A stretch of DNA of 64,000 nt, from positions 71,924,001-71,988,000 of the forward strand of contig CM056573.1 in the NCBI GenBank assembly GCA_029721435.1. The letters are read 5' to 3'. Positions 20,130 through 32,844 of this stretch are shown here, piece by piece (positions within the stretch are counted from its first letter, which is position 1; every line of letters begins with the position of its first letter). Source of the stretch: Gymnothorax reevesii. Taxonomy: Eukaryota; Chordata; Actinopteri; Anguilliformes; Muraenidae. Below the pieces are notes generated by a model. The model saw only the letters and a list, made by a program, of their open reading frames with translations. It was not told where the DNA came from and did no database searches. The position numbers were made by a program, and so were the translations under genes.

Positions 20130-21594
20130 GTCTGAGCAGCTGCTCATTTTGAAAACAAGAAGGGCACTTGGTAGAGCTCATACCTCCGCCATGCCCACAT
20201 GTAAGTATTATTGGTTCTGGATCCAGGAGAGTATCATCCAGACCAACAACAGCTGTGATTAGTTCCTCTTTTAGGGCAGATTCTATTCAGTGCTGAAATT
20301 TTATGAAAATCTGTTCATTACATAAGGACATTCCGAATATAAGACGATTCTGGATATGAGACTACTCCCCTTTCTCAAGTCATATTTTGGAAAAAATAGG
20401 GTTTTGATGACAAAATCTTGTTTTAGTCACTAAAGAATAATAATCATCGCAAAAATTTCTTTGAAAATACTGATAAAACAAACTGGAAGAAAAACCAATA
20501 TTAAAGATTGCAGGCTGTTGTTTTGCGCCATCTATTGCTGTGAACATGTATTGAGTATAGATATAAAACGCACACACAGGAGGACTGTTATTGTTAGAAG
20601 TCTAATCCACGGAAAATACGACGACCCCATTTCTCCGCTGTGACGTGTCTTTAATGGAACGGCGGAGGCGTCAAAGATAAAACAGGGTCACTTGAGCAAA
20701 AGGAGAGGAAATAGAAAACATGCCCGATGGACGAGAGATGCTAATTTACTGAGATTCCGCTGAGAAGTCACTGTTATGTCAAAGACGCAGAGTGCATCGT
20801 ATGCCTGTTCCCTGGATATATAAAAAGCACCGTTGCCATAAACATATCTCCCCAGCGGGCCACGGAACGAAGTAGATTCCCAGTCCGTTGTGGAAACATA
20901 TACTGGTGTACGTGCGATTAGGCAGTGATTGTTTTAAAATTTCATTTGATTTCATTTGACACACTCTTTTTACTTGAACAAAAGATTGACCGCGATTCCG
21001 TACCATGCTTTCTGTTAACGTTCTGACAAAATGTGGCAGCCCTCCATGCTTAGGGTTGGGCGTGTAAAGTCACCGAACAGGCCTTGTGGTGACGTGTCTC
21101 AAATGGAACACTCGAGGCGTCATAAATCAGACCGGGTCACTTGAGCAGAAGAAAACAAAGGAGTAAACAAGCCCGATGGATGAGAGGTTCGAATTCGCTT
21201 GGATTCTGCTGAGAAGTCGCTTTGACGTCAAAGAGCCAGAGTGCATCGAATGTTCATTTTGTTGCTATAACAACAGCACCGTTGCTATAAACAACTCTGC
21301 CCAGGGAGCCGACGGAAGAATGCTGATTCTCAGTCCGTGTCCAATGCTCATGGAAACATGTCCAGGTGTACGTGCGATTTGGCAGTGATTTTATTTTTAT
21401 GAATGTAGATTTTAATTGACTCACTCTTTGCTTAAGCAAAAAAATGACCGCAATTCAGTTGCATGCTTTTTGTTTACGTATTGACAAAATGTGCCTGCCC
21501 TCCACTTAGCCGTCGGGCTTGTCTTGTGACCAAACAGGCTGTCTGCTGTGACGTGACTTAAATGGATCAGCGGAGGTTTCAAATTCTACGGCAG

Positions 21595-22026
21595 CTACAG
21601 GTCTCAAAAAAGTTGGGACACTTGTAAAAAGGGGCTTTAAAAGCATTGAATTTCTAAGAGAATCAGCTGAAAGAACATTTAGCAAGTAATTAAGTTAACT
21701 GTCATCTGCTGCGCAACATGATTACTCATAAAAGGGCTGTCATTGAGAGGCTGAGTTTCTCAGAAGTAAAGATGGCCAGAAGCTCTCCCACCTGTGAAGG
21801 CTTGCATGAAAAATAATGTTGAATACTTTAAAAACACTGCTCCTCGACGTTAAATTGCAAAAGCATTGAAGGCCTCATCATCTTCAGTACATGACATCAT
21901 CAAAAGATTCAGAGTAACTGGAAAAATCAGGGACTAGGCCGAAACCTTTACTGGATGCCCTTTATCTTCGGACCCTCAGATGCCACTGCATCACTCACCG
22001 GCATGATTCTTGGGATTCTGCAATGA
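21595..22026 (+). mobile_element. Tc1-like 5' fragment (U7)
   Basis: Type A form with the 11 bp deletion and aagggctgtc in the leader, shared with U10 and U18. Confidence 0.7.
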
Positions 22027-22280
22027 TAGAGAAAGAAAAAACATCACTGATTATACCTAGAACTGCCACAAGGTCATTCTGACCTCCATTAGTCCCAGTG
22101 CAAAAGAATGTAAATGGACTATATAGGGGCTGACTATGGAGCTAGGCAGATTGGCAGCTCAAAGCACTTGACAGTAGCCTAATACCTCACGTATGCCCAT
22201 TTATGCAACACATTCATACACTGACGGCTACGCAAGGCAGTCAACTGCATCTTGGTTGACTGCATTTTGTTACTTTTTGA

Positions 22281-22685
22281 ATGGTGTGCAGGCGCATATA
22301 TAAGCCAGTTGCTGTCATGACGTCAGAATCAATTTGTTCTCCCATTTTGCAGGTACAAATTGTGATTGTCACAGAGCTGTTCTTCTATTCATTTAGTTTA
22401 TTTAGTAAGCTGGTTAGGATACCAGAAAAAGAAATTAATCAGAGGAAATGGATGAATGTAAGTCAGGCTTTGACAAAGCTTCAGGACATGAGTTCTTGTG
22501 AGTCAGATGGAGAAGAAATATCAGGGCTCAGTGATGCTTCTAGGTCTAGTGAATCCGACTCCGATTTTGAAACTGAATGCGATCGTGAGCCACACGGTAA
22601 AGGTATCACAGCTGCTGGGCAAACTAAGCCTTTGATGCCAGGAAGGTCACCAAAACTGGATATTTATTCACGTCATAATGCTTAG
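22281..22685 (+). pseudogene. piggyBac-like N-terminal fragment, open for 134 codons (U8)
   Basis: Same state as U4. Confidence 0.5.
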
Positions 22686-22960
22686 GTTTCACAGCATAAT
22701 TTCAAGTCCAAATACTTTGAAACATTTAAAATTAGCCACAATAGCCAACAAATTGATGCTTTAAAGCTCTGACCTCTATACTATTTAATCAATGAAGAAT
22801 CTTAGCAAAACACCATTTATTGTCCTCTGAATTCTGAAAGTACTTTGAAATGCTTTCACTGAGGCAACACCTCACAGCTTAAAAGTATTACAAAGAGTGG
22901 TGCATTTTTGTCGATAAAGAGGATGCAGTCATATTTCCACGTCATCCATGCCTTGATGAA

Positions 22961-23294
22961 GGGAGACGCAGTAGCGCAGTGGAGAGCATGGGCTTGACTT
23001 GGGATGGAAAGATTCTGTGTTCAAGTCCTTGCCTTAGCCTGTGCAAAGTGTTCTCAGGCAAAACTCTTCACTTCCACACTGCCTCACTCTACCCAGGTGT
23101 ACAAATGGGTCCCAGCAAAATTGTCAGGGAAACTTGACTGAGAGCAGTGGGAGAACCCGAGTTGGACTAGTGTCCCATCGAGGGGGTTTAGCAATACTCC
23201 TATTTGCTTCATGTCACAGAAACCAGGGTTAAACACAGGCCTGGTGGGCCTCCAGGCATGACCTCCACGCCTGGTTAGAAATAGTCTTTATTCC
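22961..23294 (+). mobile_element. tRNA-derived SINE (U8)
   Basis: Has gggagacgc and gtccttgcc where its duplicate U5 has the other variants, and a private ccttgatg just upstream. Confidence 0.7.
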
Positions 23295-24771
23295 GTCTGA
23301 GCAGCTGCTCATTTTGAAAACAAGAAGGGCACTTGGTAGAGCTCATACCTCCGCCAAGCCCACATGTAAGTATTATTGGTTCTGGATCCAGGAGAGTATC
23401 ATCCAGACCAACAACAGCTGTGATTAGTTCTTCTTTTAGGGCAGATTCTATTCAGTGCTGAAATTTTCTGAAAATCTGTTCATTACATAAGGACATACCG
23501 AATTGTTCCGAATATAAGACGATTCTGGATATGAGACAACTCCCCTTTCTCAAGTCATATTTTGGAAAAAATAGGGTTTTGATGACAAAATCTTGTTTTA
23601 GTCACTAAAGAATAATAATCATCGCAAAAATTTCTTTGAAAATACTGATAAAACAAACTGAAAGAAAAACCAATATAAAAGATTGCAGGCTGTTGTTTTG
23701 CGCCATCTATTGTTGTGAACATGTATTGAGTATTGGCTATAAAACGCACACACAGGATGACTGTTATTGTTAGAAGCCTAGTCCACGGAAAATACGACGA
23801 CCCCATTTCTCCGCTGTGACGTGTCTTTAATGGAACGGCGGAGGCGTCAAAGATAAAACAGGGTCACTTGAGCAAAAGGAGAGGAAATAGTAAACATGCC
23901 CGATGGACGAGAGATGCTAATTTACTGAGATTCCGCAGAGAAGTCACTGTTATGTCAAAGACGCAGAGTGCATCGTATGCCTGTTCCGTGGATATGTAAA
24001 AAGCACCGTTGCCATAAACATATCTCCCCAGCGGGCCACAGTACGAAGTAGATTCCCAGTCCGTCGTGGAAACATATACTGGTGTACGTGCGATTAGGTA
24101 GTGATTGTTTTTAAATTTCATTTGATTTCATTTGACACACTCTTTTTACATGAACAAAAGATTGACCGCGATTCCGTGCCATGCTTTCTGTTAACGTTCT
24201 GACAAAATGTGGCAGCCCTCCATGCTTAGGGTCGGGCGTGTAAAGTCACCGAACAGGCCTTGTGGTGACGTGTCTTAAATGGAACACTCGAGGCGTCATA
24301 AATCAGACCGGGTCACTTGAGCAGAAGAAAACAAAGGAGTAAACAAGCCCGATGGATGAGAGGTTCGAATTCTCTTGGATTCTGCTGAGAAGTCGCTTTG
24401 ACGTCAAAGAGCCAGAGTGCATCGAATGTTCATTTTGTTGCTATAACAACAGCACCGTTGCTATAAACAACTCTGCCCAGGGAGCCGACGGAAGAATGCT
24501 GATTCTCAGTCCGTGTCCAGTGCTCATGGAAAGATGTCCAGGAGTACATGCGATTTGGCAGTGATTTTATTTTTATGAAATTAGATTTTAATTGACTCAC
24601 TCTTTGTTTAAACAAAAAAAAAAGATGCGCGATTCAGTAGCATGCTTTCTTTTTACGTATTGACAAAATGTGCCTGCCCTCCACTTAGCCGTCGGGCTTG
24701 TCTTGTGACCAAACAGGCTCTGCTGTGACGTGACTTAAATGGACCAGTGGAGGTTTCAAATTCTCCGGCAG

Positions 24772-25213
24772 CTACAGGTCTCAAAAAAGTTGGGACACTT
24801 GTAAAAAGGGGCTTTAACAGCATTGAATTTCTAAGAGAATCAGCTGAAAGAACATTTAGCAAGTAATTAAGTTAACTGTCATCTGCTGCGCAACATGATG
24901 ACTTATAAAAGGGTTGTCATTGAGAGGCTGAGTTTCTCAGAAGTAAAGATGGCCAGAAGCTCTACCACCTGTGAAGGCTTGCATAAAAAAAAATGTTGAA
25001 TACTTTAAAAACACTGCTCCTCGACGTTAAATTGCAAAGACATTGAAGGTCTCATCATCTTCAGTACATGACATCATCAAAAGATTCAGAGTAACTGGAA
25101 AAATCTCTGCCTGTAAGGGACTAGGCCGAGACCTTTACTGGATGCCCTTTATCTTCGGACCCTCAGATGCCACTGCATCACTCACCGGCATGATTCTTGG
25201 GATTCTGCAATGA
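24772..25213 (+). mobile_element. Tc1-like 5' fragment (U8)
   Basis: Matches the U5 copy, including ttaacagcatt. Confidence 0.7.
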
Positions 25214-25467
25214 TAGAGAAAGAAAAAACATCACTGATTATACCTAGAACTGCCACAAGGTCATTCTGACCTCCATTAGTCCCAGTGCAAAAGAATGTAA
25301 ATGGACTATATAGGGGCTGACTATGGAGCTAGGCAGATTGGCAGCTCAAAGCACTTGACAGTAGCCTAATACCTCACGTATGCCCATTTATGCAACACAT
25401 TCATACACTGACGGCTACGCAAGGCAGTCAACTGCATCTTGGTTGACTGCATTTTGTTACTTTTTGA

Positions 25468-25872
25468 ATGGTGTGCAGGCGCATATATAAGCCAGTTGCT
25501 GTCATGACGTCAGAATCAATTTGTTCTCCCATTTTGCAGGTACAAATTGTGATTGTCACAGAGCTGTTCTTCTATTCATTTAGTTTATTTAGTAAGCTGG
25601 TTAGGATACCAGAAAAAGAAATTAATCAGAGGAAATGGATGAATGTAAGTCAGGCTTTGACAAAGCTTCAGGACATGAGTTCTTGTGAGTCAGATGGAGA
25701 AGAAATATCAGGGCTCAGTGATGCTTCTAGGTCTAGTGAATCCGACTCCGATTTTGAAACTGAATGCGATCGTGAGCCACACGGTAAAGGTATCACAGCT
25801 GCTGGGCAAACTAAGCCTTTGATGCCAGGAAGGTCACCAAAACTGGATATTTATTCACGTCATAATGCTTAG
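25468..25872 (+). pseudogene. piggyBac-like N-terminal fragment, open for 134 codons (U9)
   Basis: Same state as U4. Confidence 0.5.
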
Positions 25873-26147
25873 GTTTCACAGCATAATTTGAAGTCCAAAT
25901 ACTTTGAAACATTTAAAATTAGCCACAATAGCCAACAAATTGATGCTTTAAAGCTCTGACCTCTATACTATTTAATCAATGAAGAATCTTAGCAAAACAC
26001 CATTTATTGTCCTCTGAATTCTGAAAGTACTTTGAAATGCTTTCACTGAGGCAACACCTCACAGCTTAAAAGTATTACAAAGAGTGGTGCATTTTTGTCG
26101 ATAAAGAGGATGCAGTCATATTTCCAAGTCATCCATGCCATGATGAA

Positions 26148-26481
26148 GGGAGACGCAGTAGCGCAGTGGAGAGCATGGGCTTGACTTGGGATGGAAAGAT
26201 TCTGTGTTCAAGTCCTTGCCTTAGCCTGTGCAAAGTGTTCTCAGGCAAAACTCTTCACTTCCACACTGCCTCACTCTACCCAGGTGTACAAATGGGTCCC
26301 AGCAAAATTGTCAGGGAAACTTGACTGAGAGCAGTGGGAGAACCCGAGTTGGACTAGTGTCCCATCGAGGGGGTTTAGCAATACTCCTATTTGCTTCATG
26401 TCACAGAAACCAGGGTTAAACACAGGCCTGGTGGGCCTCCAGGCATGACCTCCACGCCTGGTTAGAAATAGTCTTTATTCC
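26148..26481 (+). mobile_element. tRNA-derived SINE (U9)
   Basis: Same variants as U6, including ttccaagtcatcc just upstream. Confidence 0.7.
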
Positions 26482-27958
26482 GTCTGAGCAGCTGCTCATT
26501 TTGAAAACAAGAAGGGCACTTGGTAGAGCTCATACCTCCGCCAAGCCCACATGTAAGTATTATTGGTTCTGGATCCAGGAGAGTATCATCCAGACCAACA
26601 ACAGCTGTGATTAGTTCTTCTTTTAGGGCAGATTCTATTCAGTGCTGAAATTTTCTGAAAATCTGTTCATTACATAAGGACATACCGAATTGTTCCGAAT
26701 ATAAGACGATTCTGGATATGAGACTACTCCCCTTTCTCAAGTCATATTTTGGAAAAAATAGGGTTTGGATGACAAAATCTTGTTTTAGTCACTAAAGAAT
26801 AATAATCATGGCAAAAATTTCTTTAAAAATACTGATAAAACAAACTGAAAGAAAAACCAATATAAAAGATTGCAGGCTGTTGTTTTGCGCCATCTATTGT
26901 TGTGAACATGTATTGAGTATAGACTATAAAACGCACACACAGGATGACTGCCATTGTGAGAAGCCTAGTCCACAGAAAATACGACGACCCCATTTCTCCG
27001 CTGTGACGTGTCTTTAATGGAACGGCGGAGGCGTCAAAGATAAAACAGGGTCACTTGAGCAAAAGGAGAGGAAATAGTAAACATGCCCGATGGACGAGAG
27101 ATGCTAATTTACTGAGATTCCGCAGAGAAGTCACTGTTATGTCAAAGACGCAGAGTGCATCGTATGCCTGTTCCGTGGATATGTAAAAAGCACCGTTGCC
27201 ATAAACATATCTCCCCAGCGGGCCACAGTACGAAGTAGATTCCCAGTCCGTCGTGGAAACATATACTGGTGTACGTGCGATTAGGTAGCGATTGTTTTTA
27301 AATTTCATTTGATTTCAATTGACACACTCTTTTTACTTGAACAAAAGATTGACCGCGATTCCGTACCATGCTTTCTGTTAACGTTCTGACAAAATGTGGC
27401 AGCCCTCCATGCTTAGGGTCGGGCGTGTAAAGTCACCGAACAGGCCTTGAGGTGACGTGTCTTAAATGGAACACTCGAGGCGTCATAAATCAGACCGGGT
27501 CACTTGAGCAGAAGAAAACAAAGGAGTAAACAAGCCCGATGGATGAGAGGTTCGAATTCTCTTGGATTCTGCTGAGAAGTCGCTTTGACGTCAAAGAGCC
27601 AGAGTGCATCGAATGTTCATTTTGTTGCAATATCAACAGCACCGTTGCTATAAACAACTCTGCTCAGGTGGCCGACGGAAGAATGCTGATTCTCAGTCCG
27701 TGTCCAATGCTCATGGAAACATGTCCAGGTGTACGTGCGATTTGGCAGTGATATTGTTTTTATGAAATTAGATTTTAATTGACTCACTCTTTTTTTAAAC
27801 AAAAAAAATGGCCGCGATTCAGTAGCATGCTTTCTGTTTACGTATTGACAAATTGTGCTTGCCCTCCTCTTAGCCGTCGGGCTTGTCTTGTGACCAGACA
27901 GACTGTCCGCTGTGACGTGTCTTAAATGGATCAGCGGAGGTTTCAAATTCTCCGGCAG

Positions 27959-28407
27959 CTACAGGTCTCAAAAAAGTTGGGACACTTGTAAAAAGGGGCT
28001 TTAAAAGCATTGAATTTCTAAGAGAATCAGCTGAAAGAACATTTAGCAAGTAATTAAGTTAACTGTCATCTGCTGCGCAACATGATTACCGGGTACTTAT
28101 AAAAGGGTTGTCATTGAGAGGCTGAGTTTCTCAGAAGTAAAGATGGCCAGAAGCTCTCCCACCTGTGAAGGCTTGCATGAAAAAAAATTTTGAATACTTT
28201 AAAAACACTGCTCCTCGACGTTAAATTGCAAAGGCATTGAAGGTCTCATCATCTTCAGTACATGACATCATCAAAAGATTCAGAGTAACTGGAAAAATCT
28301 CTGCGTGTAAGGGACTAGGCCGAAACCTTTACTGGATGCCCTTTATCTTCGGACCCTCAGATGCCACTGCATCACTCACCGGCATGATTCTTGGGATTCT
28401 GCAATAA
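27959..28407 (+). mobile_element. Tc1-like 5' fragment with 7 bp insertion (U9)
   Basis: D-type end, as in U6. Confidence 0.7.
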
Positions 28408-28815
28408 CAGAGACAGAAAAAACATCACTGATTATACCTAGAACTGCCACAAGGTCATTTTGACCTCCATTAGTCCCAGTGCAAAAGAATGTAAATGGAC
28501 TATATAGCGGCTGACTATGGAGCTAGTCAGATTGGCAGCTCAAAGCACTTGACAGTAGCCTAAATCCCTCACGTATGCCCATTTATGCAACACATTCATA
28601 CACTGACGGCTACGCAAGGCAGTCAACTGCATCTTGGTTGACTGCATTTTGTTACTTTTTGAATGGTTTGCAGGCGCATATATAAGCCAGTTGCTGTCAT
28701 GACGTCAGAATCAATTTGTTCTCCCATTTTGCAGGTAGAAATTGTGATTGTCACAGAGCTGTTCTTCTATTCATTTAGTTTATTTCGTAAGCTGGTTAGG
28801 ATACAAGAAAAAGAA

Positions 28816-29068
28816 ATGGATCAGAGGAAATGGATGAATGTAAGTCAGGCTTTGGCAATGCTTCAGGACATGAGTTCTTGTGAGTCAGATGGAGAAGAAA
28901 TATCAGGGCTCAGTGATGCGTCTAGGTCTAGTGAATCCGACTCCGATTTTTGAAACTGAATGCGATCGTGAGCCACACGGTAAAGGTATCACAGCTGCTG
29001 GGCAAACTAAGCCTTTGATGCCAGGAAGGTCACCAAAACTGCATATTTCTTCACGTCATAATGCTTAG
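28816..29068 (+). pseudogene. piggyBac-like N-terminal fragment, frameshifted (U10)
   Basis: Type A state, early stop at 28951-28953. Confidence 0.5.
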
Positions 29069-29345
29069 GTTTCACAGCATAATATCAAGTCCAAATACTT
29101 TGAAACATTTAAAATTAGCCACAATATCAAAAAAAATTTGAAGTTTTAAAGCTCTGACCTCTGTACTATTTAATCAATGAAGAATCTTAGCAAAACACCA
29201 TTTATTGTCCTCCGAATTCTGAAAGTACTTTGAAATGCTTTCACTGAGGCAAGACCTCACAGCTTTAAAGTATTACAAAGAGTGGTGCATTTTTGTCAAT
29301 AAAGAGGATTCAGTCATATTTCCACGTCATCCATGCCATGATGAG

Positions 29346-29679
29346 GGGAGACGCAGTAGCGCAGTGGAGAGCATGGGCTTGACTTGGGATGGAAAAATTC
29401 TGTGTTCAAGTCCTTGCCTTAGCCTGTGCAAAGTGTTCTCAGGTAAAACTCTTCACTTCCACACTGCCTCACTCTACCCAGGTGTACAAATGGGTACCAG
29501 CAAAATTGTCAGGGAAACTTGACTGAGAGCAGTGGGAGAACCCGAGTTGGACTAGTGTCCCATCGAGGGGGTTTAGCAATACTCCTATTTGCTTCATGTC
29601 ACAGAAACCAGGGTTAAACACAGGCCTGGTGGGCCTCCAGGCATGACCTCCACGCCTGGTTAGAAATAGTCTTTATTCC
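29346..29679 (+). mobile_element. tRNA-derived SINE (U10)
   Basis: Type A copy with intact pol III boxes. Confidence 0.7.
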
Positions 29680-31144
29680 GTCTGAGCAGCTGCTCATTTT
29701 GAAAACAAGAAGGGCACTTGGTAGAGCTCATACCTCCGCCATGCCCACATGTAAGTATTATTGGTTCTGGATCCAGGAGAGTATCATCCAGACCAACAAC
29801 AGCTGTGATTAGTTCCTCTTTTAGGGCAGATTCTATTCAGTGCTGAAATTTTATGAAAATCTGTTCATTACATAAGGACATTCCGAATATAAGACGATTC
29901 TGGATATGAGACTACTCCCCTTTCTCAAGTCATATTTTGGAAAAAATAGGGTTTTGATGACAAAATCTTGTTTTAGTCACTAAAGAATAATAATCATCGC
30001 AAAAATTTCTTTGAAAATACTGATAAAACAAACTGGAAGAAAAACCAATATTAAAGATTGCAGGCTGTTGTTTTGCGCCATCTATTGCTGTGAACATGTA
30101 TTGAGTATAGACATAAAACGCACACACAGGAGGACTGTTATTGTTAGAAGTCTAATCCACGGAAAATACGACGACCCCATTTCTCCGCTGTGACGTGTCT
30201 TTAATGGAACGGCGGAGGCGTCAAAGATAAAACAGGGTCACTTGAGCAAAAGGAGAGGAAATAGAAAACATGCCCGATGGACGAGAGATGCTAATTTACT
30301 GAGATTCCGCTGAGAAGTCACTGTTATGTCAAAGACGCAGAGTGCATCGTATGCCTGTTCCCTGGATATATAAAAAGCACCGTTGCCATAAACATATCTC
30401 CCCAGCGGGCCACGGAACGAAGTAGATTCCCAGTCCGTTGTGGAAACATATACTGGTGTACGTGCGATTAGGCAGTGATTGTTTTAAAATTTCATTTGAT
30501 TTCATTTGACACACTCTTTTTACTTGAACAAAAGATTGACCGCGATTCCGTACCATGCTTTCTGTTAACGTTCTGACAAAATGTGGCAGCCCTCCATGCT
30601 TAGGGTTGGGCGTGTAAAGTCACCGAACAGGCCTTGTGGTGACGTGTCTCAAATGGAACACTCGAGGCGTCATAAATCAGACCGGGTCACTTGAGCAGAA
30701 GAAAACAAAGGAGTAAACAAGCCCGATGGATGAGAGGTTCGAATTCGCTTGGATTCTGCTGAGAAGTCGCTTTGACGTCAAAGAGCCAGAGTGCATCGAA
30801 TGTTCATTTTGTTGCTATAACAACAGCACCGTTGCTATAAACAACTCTGCCCAGGGGGCCGACGGAAGAATGCTGATTCTCAGTCCGTGTCCAATGCTCA
30901 TGGAAACATGTCCAGGTGTACGTGCGATTTGGCAGTGATTTTATTTTTATGAATGTAGATTTTAATTGACTCACTCTTTGCTTAAGCAAAAAAATGACCG
31001 CAATTCAGTTGCATGCTTTTTGTTTACGTATTGACAAAATGTGCCTGCCCTCCACTTAGCCGTCGGGCTTGTCTTGTGACCAAACAGGCTGTCTGCTGTG
31101 ACGTGACTTAAATGGATCAGCGGAGGTTTCAAATTCTACGGCAG

Positions 31145-31576
31145 CTACAGGTCTCAAAAAAGTTGGGACACTTGTAAAAAGGGGCTTTAAAAGCATTGAA
31201 TTTCTAAGAGAATCAGCTGAAAGAACATTTAGCAAGTAATTAAGTTAACTGTCATCTGCTGCGCAACATGATTACTCATAAAAGGGCTGTCATTGAGAGG
31301 CTGAGTTTCTCAGAAGTAAAGATGGCCAGAAGCTCTCCCACCTGTGAAGGCTTGCATGAAAAATAATGTTGAATACTTTAAAAACACTGCTCCTCGACGT
31401 TAAATTGCAAAAGCATTGAAGGCCTCATCATCTTCAGTACATGACATCATCAAAAGATTCAGAGTAACTGGAAAAATCAGGGACTAGGCCGAAACCTTTA
31501 CTGGATGCCCTTTATCTTCGGACCCTCAGATGCCACTGCATCACTCACCGGCATGATTCTTGGGATTCTGCAATGA
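31145..31576 (+). mobile_element. Tc1-like 5' fragment (U10)
   Basis: Type A form with the 11 bp deletion. Confidence 0.7.
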
Positions 31577-31830
31577 TAGAGAAAGAAAAAACATCACTGA
31601 TTATACCTAGAACTGCCACAAGGTCATTCTGACCTCCATTAGTCCCAGTGCAAAAGAATGTAAATGGACTATATAGGGGCTGACTATGGAGCTAGGCAGA
31701 TTGGCAGCTCAAAGCACTTGACAGTAGCCTAATACCTCACGTATGCCCATTTATGCAACACATTCATACACTGACGGCTACGCAAGGCAGTCAACTGCAT
31801 CTTGGTTGACTGCATTTTGTTACTTTTTGA

Positions 31831-32235
31831 ATGGTGTGCAGGCGCATATATAAGCCAGTTGCTGTCATGACGTCAGAATCAATTTGTTCTCCCATTTTGC
31901 AGGTACAAATTGTGATTGTCACAGAGCTGTTCTTCTATTCATTTAGTTTATTTAGTAAGCTGGTTAGGATACCAGAAAAAGAAATTAATCAGAGGAAATG
32001 GATGAATGTAAGTCAGGCTTTGACAAAGCTTCAGGACATGAGTTCTTGTGAGTCAGATGGAGAAGAAATATCAGGGCTCAGTGATGCTTCTAGGTCTAGT
32101 GAATCCGACTCCGATTTTGAAACTGAATGCGATCGTGAGCCACACGGTAAAGGTATCACAGCTGCTGGGCAAACTAAGCCTTTGATGCCAGGAAGGTCAC
32201 CAAAACTGGATATTTATTCACGTCATAATGCTTAG
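31831..32235 (+). pseudogene. piggyBac-like N-terminal fragment, open for 134 codons (U11)
   Basis: Same state as U4. Confidence 0.5.
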
Positions 32236-32510
32236 GTTTCACAGCATAATTTCAAGTCCAAATACTTTGAAACATTTAAAATTAGCCACAATAGCCAACA
32301 AATTGATGCTTTAAAGCTCTGACCTCTATACTATTTAATCAATGAAGAATCTTAGCAAAACACCATTTATTGTCCTCTGAATTCTGAAAGTACTTTGAAA
32401 TGCTTTCACTGAGGCAACACCTCACAGCTTAAAAGTATTACAAAGAGTGGTGCATTTTTGTCGATAAAGAGGATGCAGTCATATTTCCACGTCATCCATG
32501 CCATGATGAA

Positions 32511-32844
32511 GGGATACGCAGTAGCGCAGTGGAGAGCATGGGCTTGACTTGGGATGGAAAGATTCTGTGTTCAAGTCCATGCCTTAGCCTGTGCAAAGTG
32601 TTCTCAGGCAAAACTCTTCACTTCCACACTGCCTCACTCTACCCAGGTGTACAAATGGGTCCCAGCAAAATTGTCAGGGAAACTTGACTGAGAGCAGTGG
32701 GAGAACCCGAGTTGGACTAGTGTCCCATCGAGGGGGTTTAGCAATACTCCTATTTGCTTCATGTCACAGAAACCAGGGTTAAACACAGGCCTGGTGGGCC
32801 TCCAGGCATGACCTCCACGCCTGGTTAGAAATAGTCTTTATTCC
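32511..32844 (+). mobile_element. tRNA-derived SINE (U11)
   Basis: gggatacgc and gtccatgcc variants. Confidence 0.7.

Larger units (their letters stand above)
19113..22280 (+). repeat. Unit U7, type A (3168 bp)
   Basis: Near-copy of U10, 9,550 bp away; I noticed only a few substitutions (for example tagatataaaa against tagacataaaa). Subrepeat block 20635-21594. Confidence 0.92.
22281..25467 (+). repeat. Unit U8, type C (3187 bp)
   Basis: Duplicate of U5 except for a short patch at the SINE head. Subrepeat block 23811-24771. Confidence 0.92.
19113..28662 (+). repeat. Higher-order block 2 (U7-U9, A-C-C/D trimer)
   Basis: 9,550 bp made of units of 3168, 3187 and 3195 bp. It lacks one internal unit relative to the tetramers. 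U8 and U9 are near-copies of U5 and U6, and U7 is a near-copy of U10, which indicates a recent 9.55 kb step duplication. Confidence 0.8.
25468..28662 (+). repeat. Unit U9, C-type start and D-type end (3195 bp)
   Basis: Near-copy of U6; I noticed a single difference near 27754 (atattgttt against atattattt). Subrepeat block 26998-27958. Confidence 0.92.
28663..31830 (+). repeat. Unit U10, type A (3168 bp)
   Basis: Near-copy of both U3 and U7. Subrepeat block 30185-31144. Confidence 0.92.
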
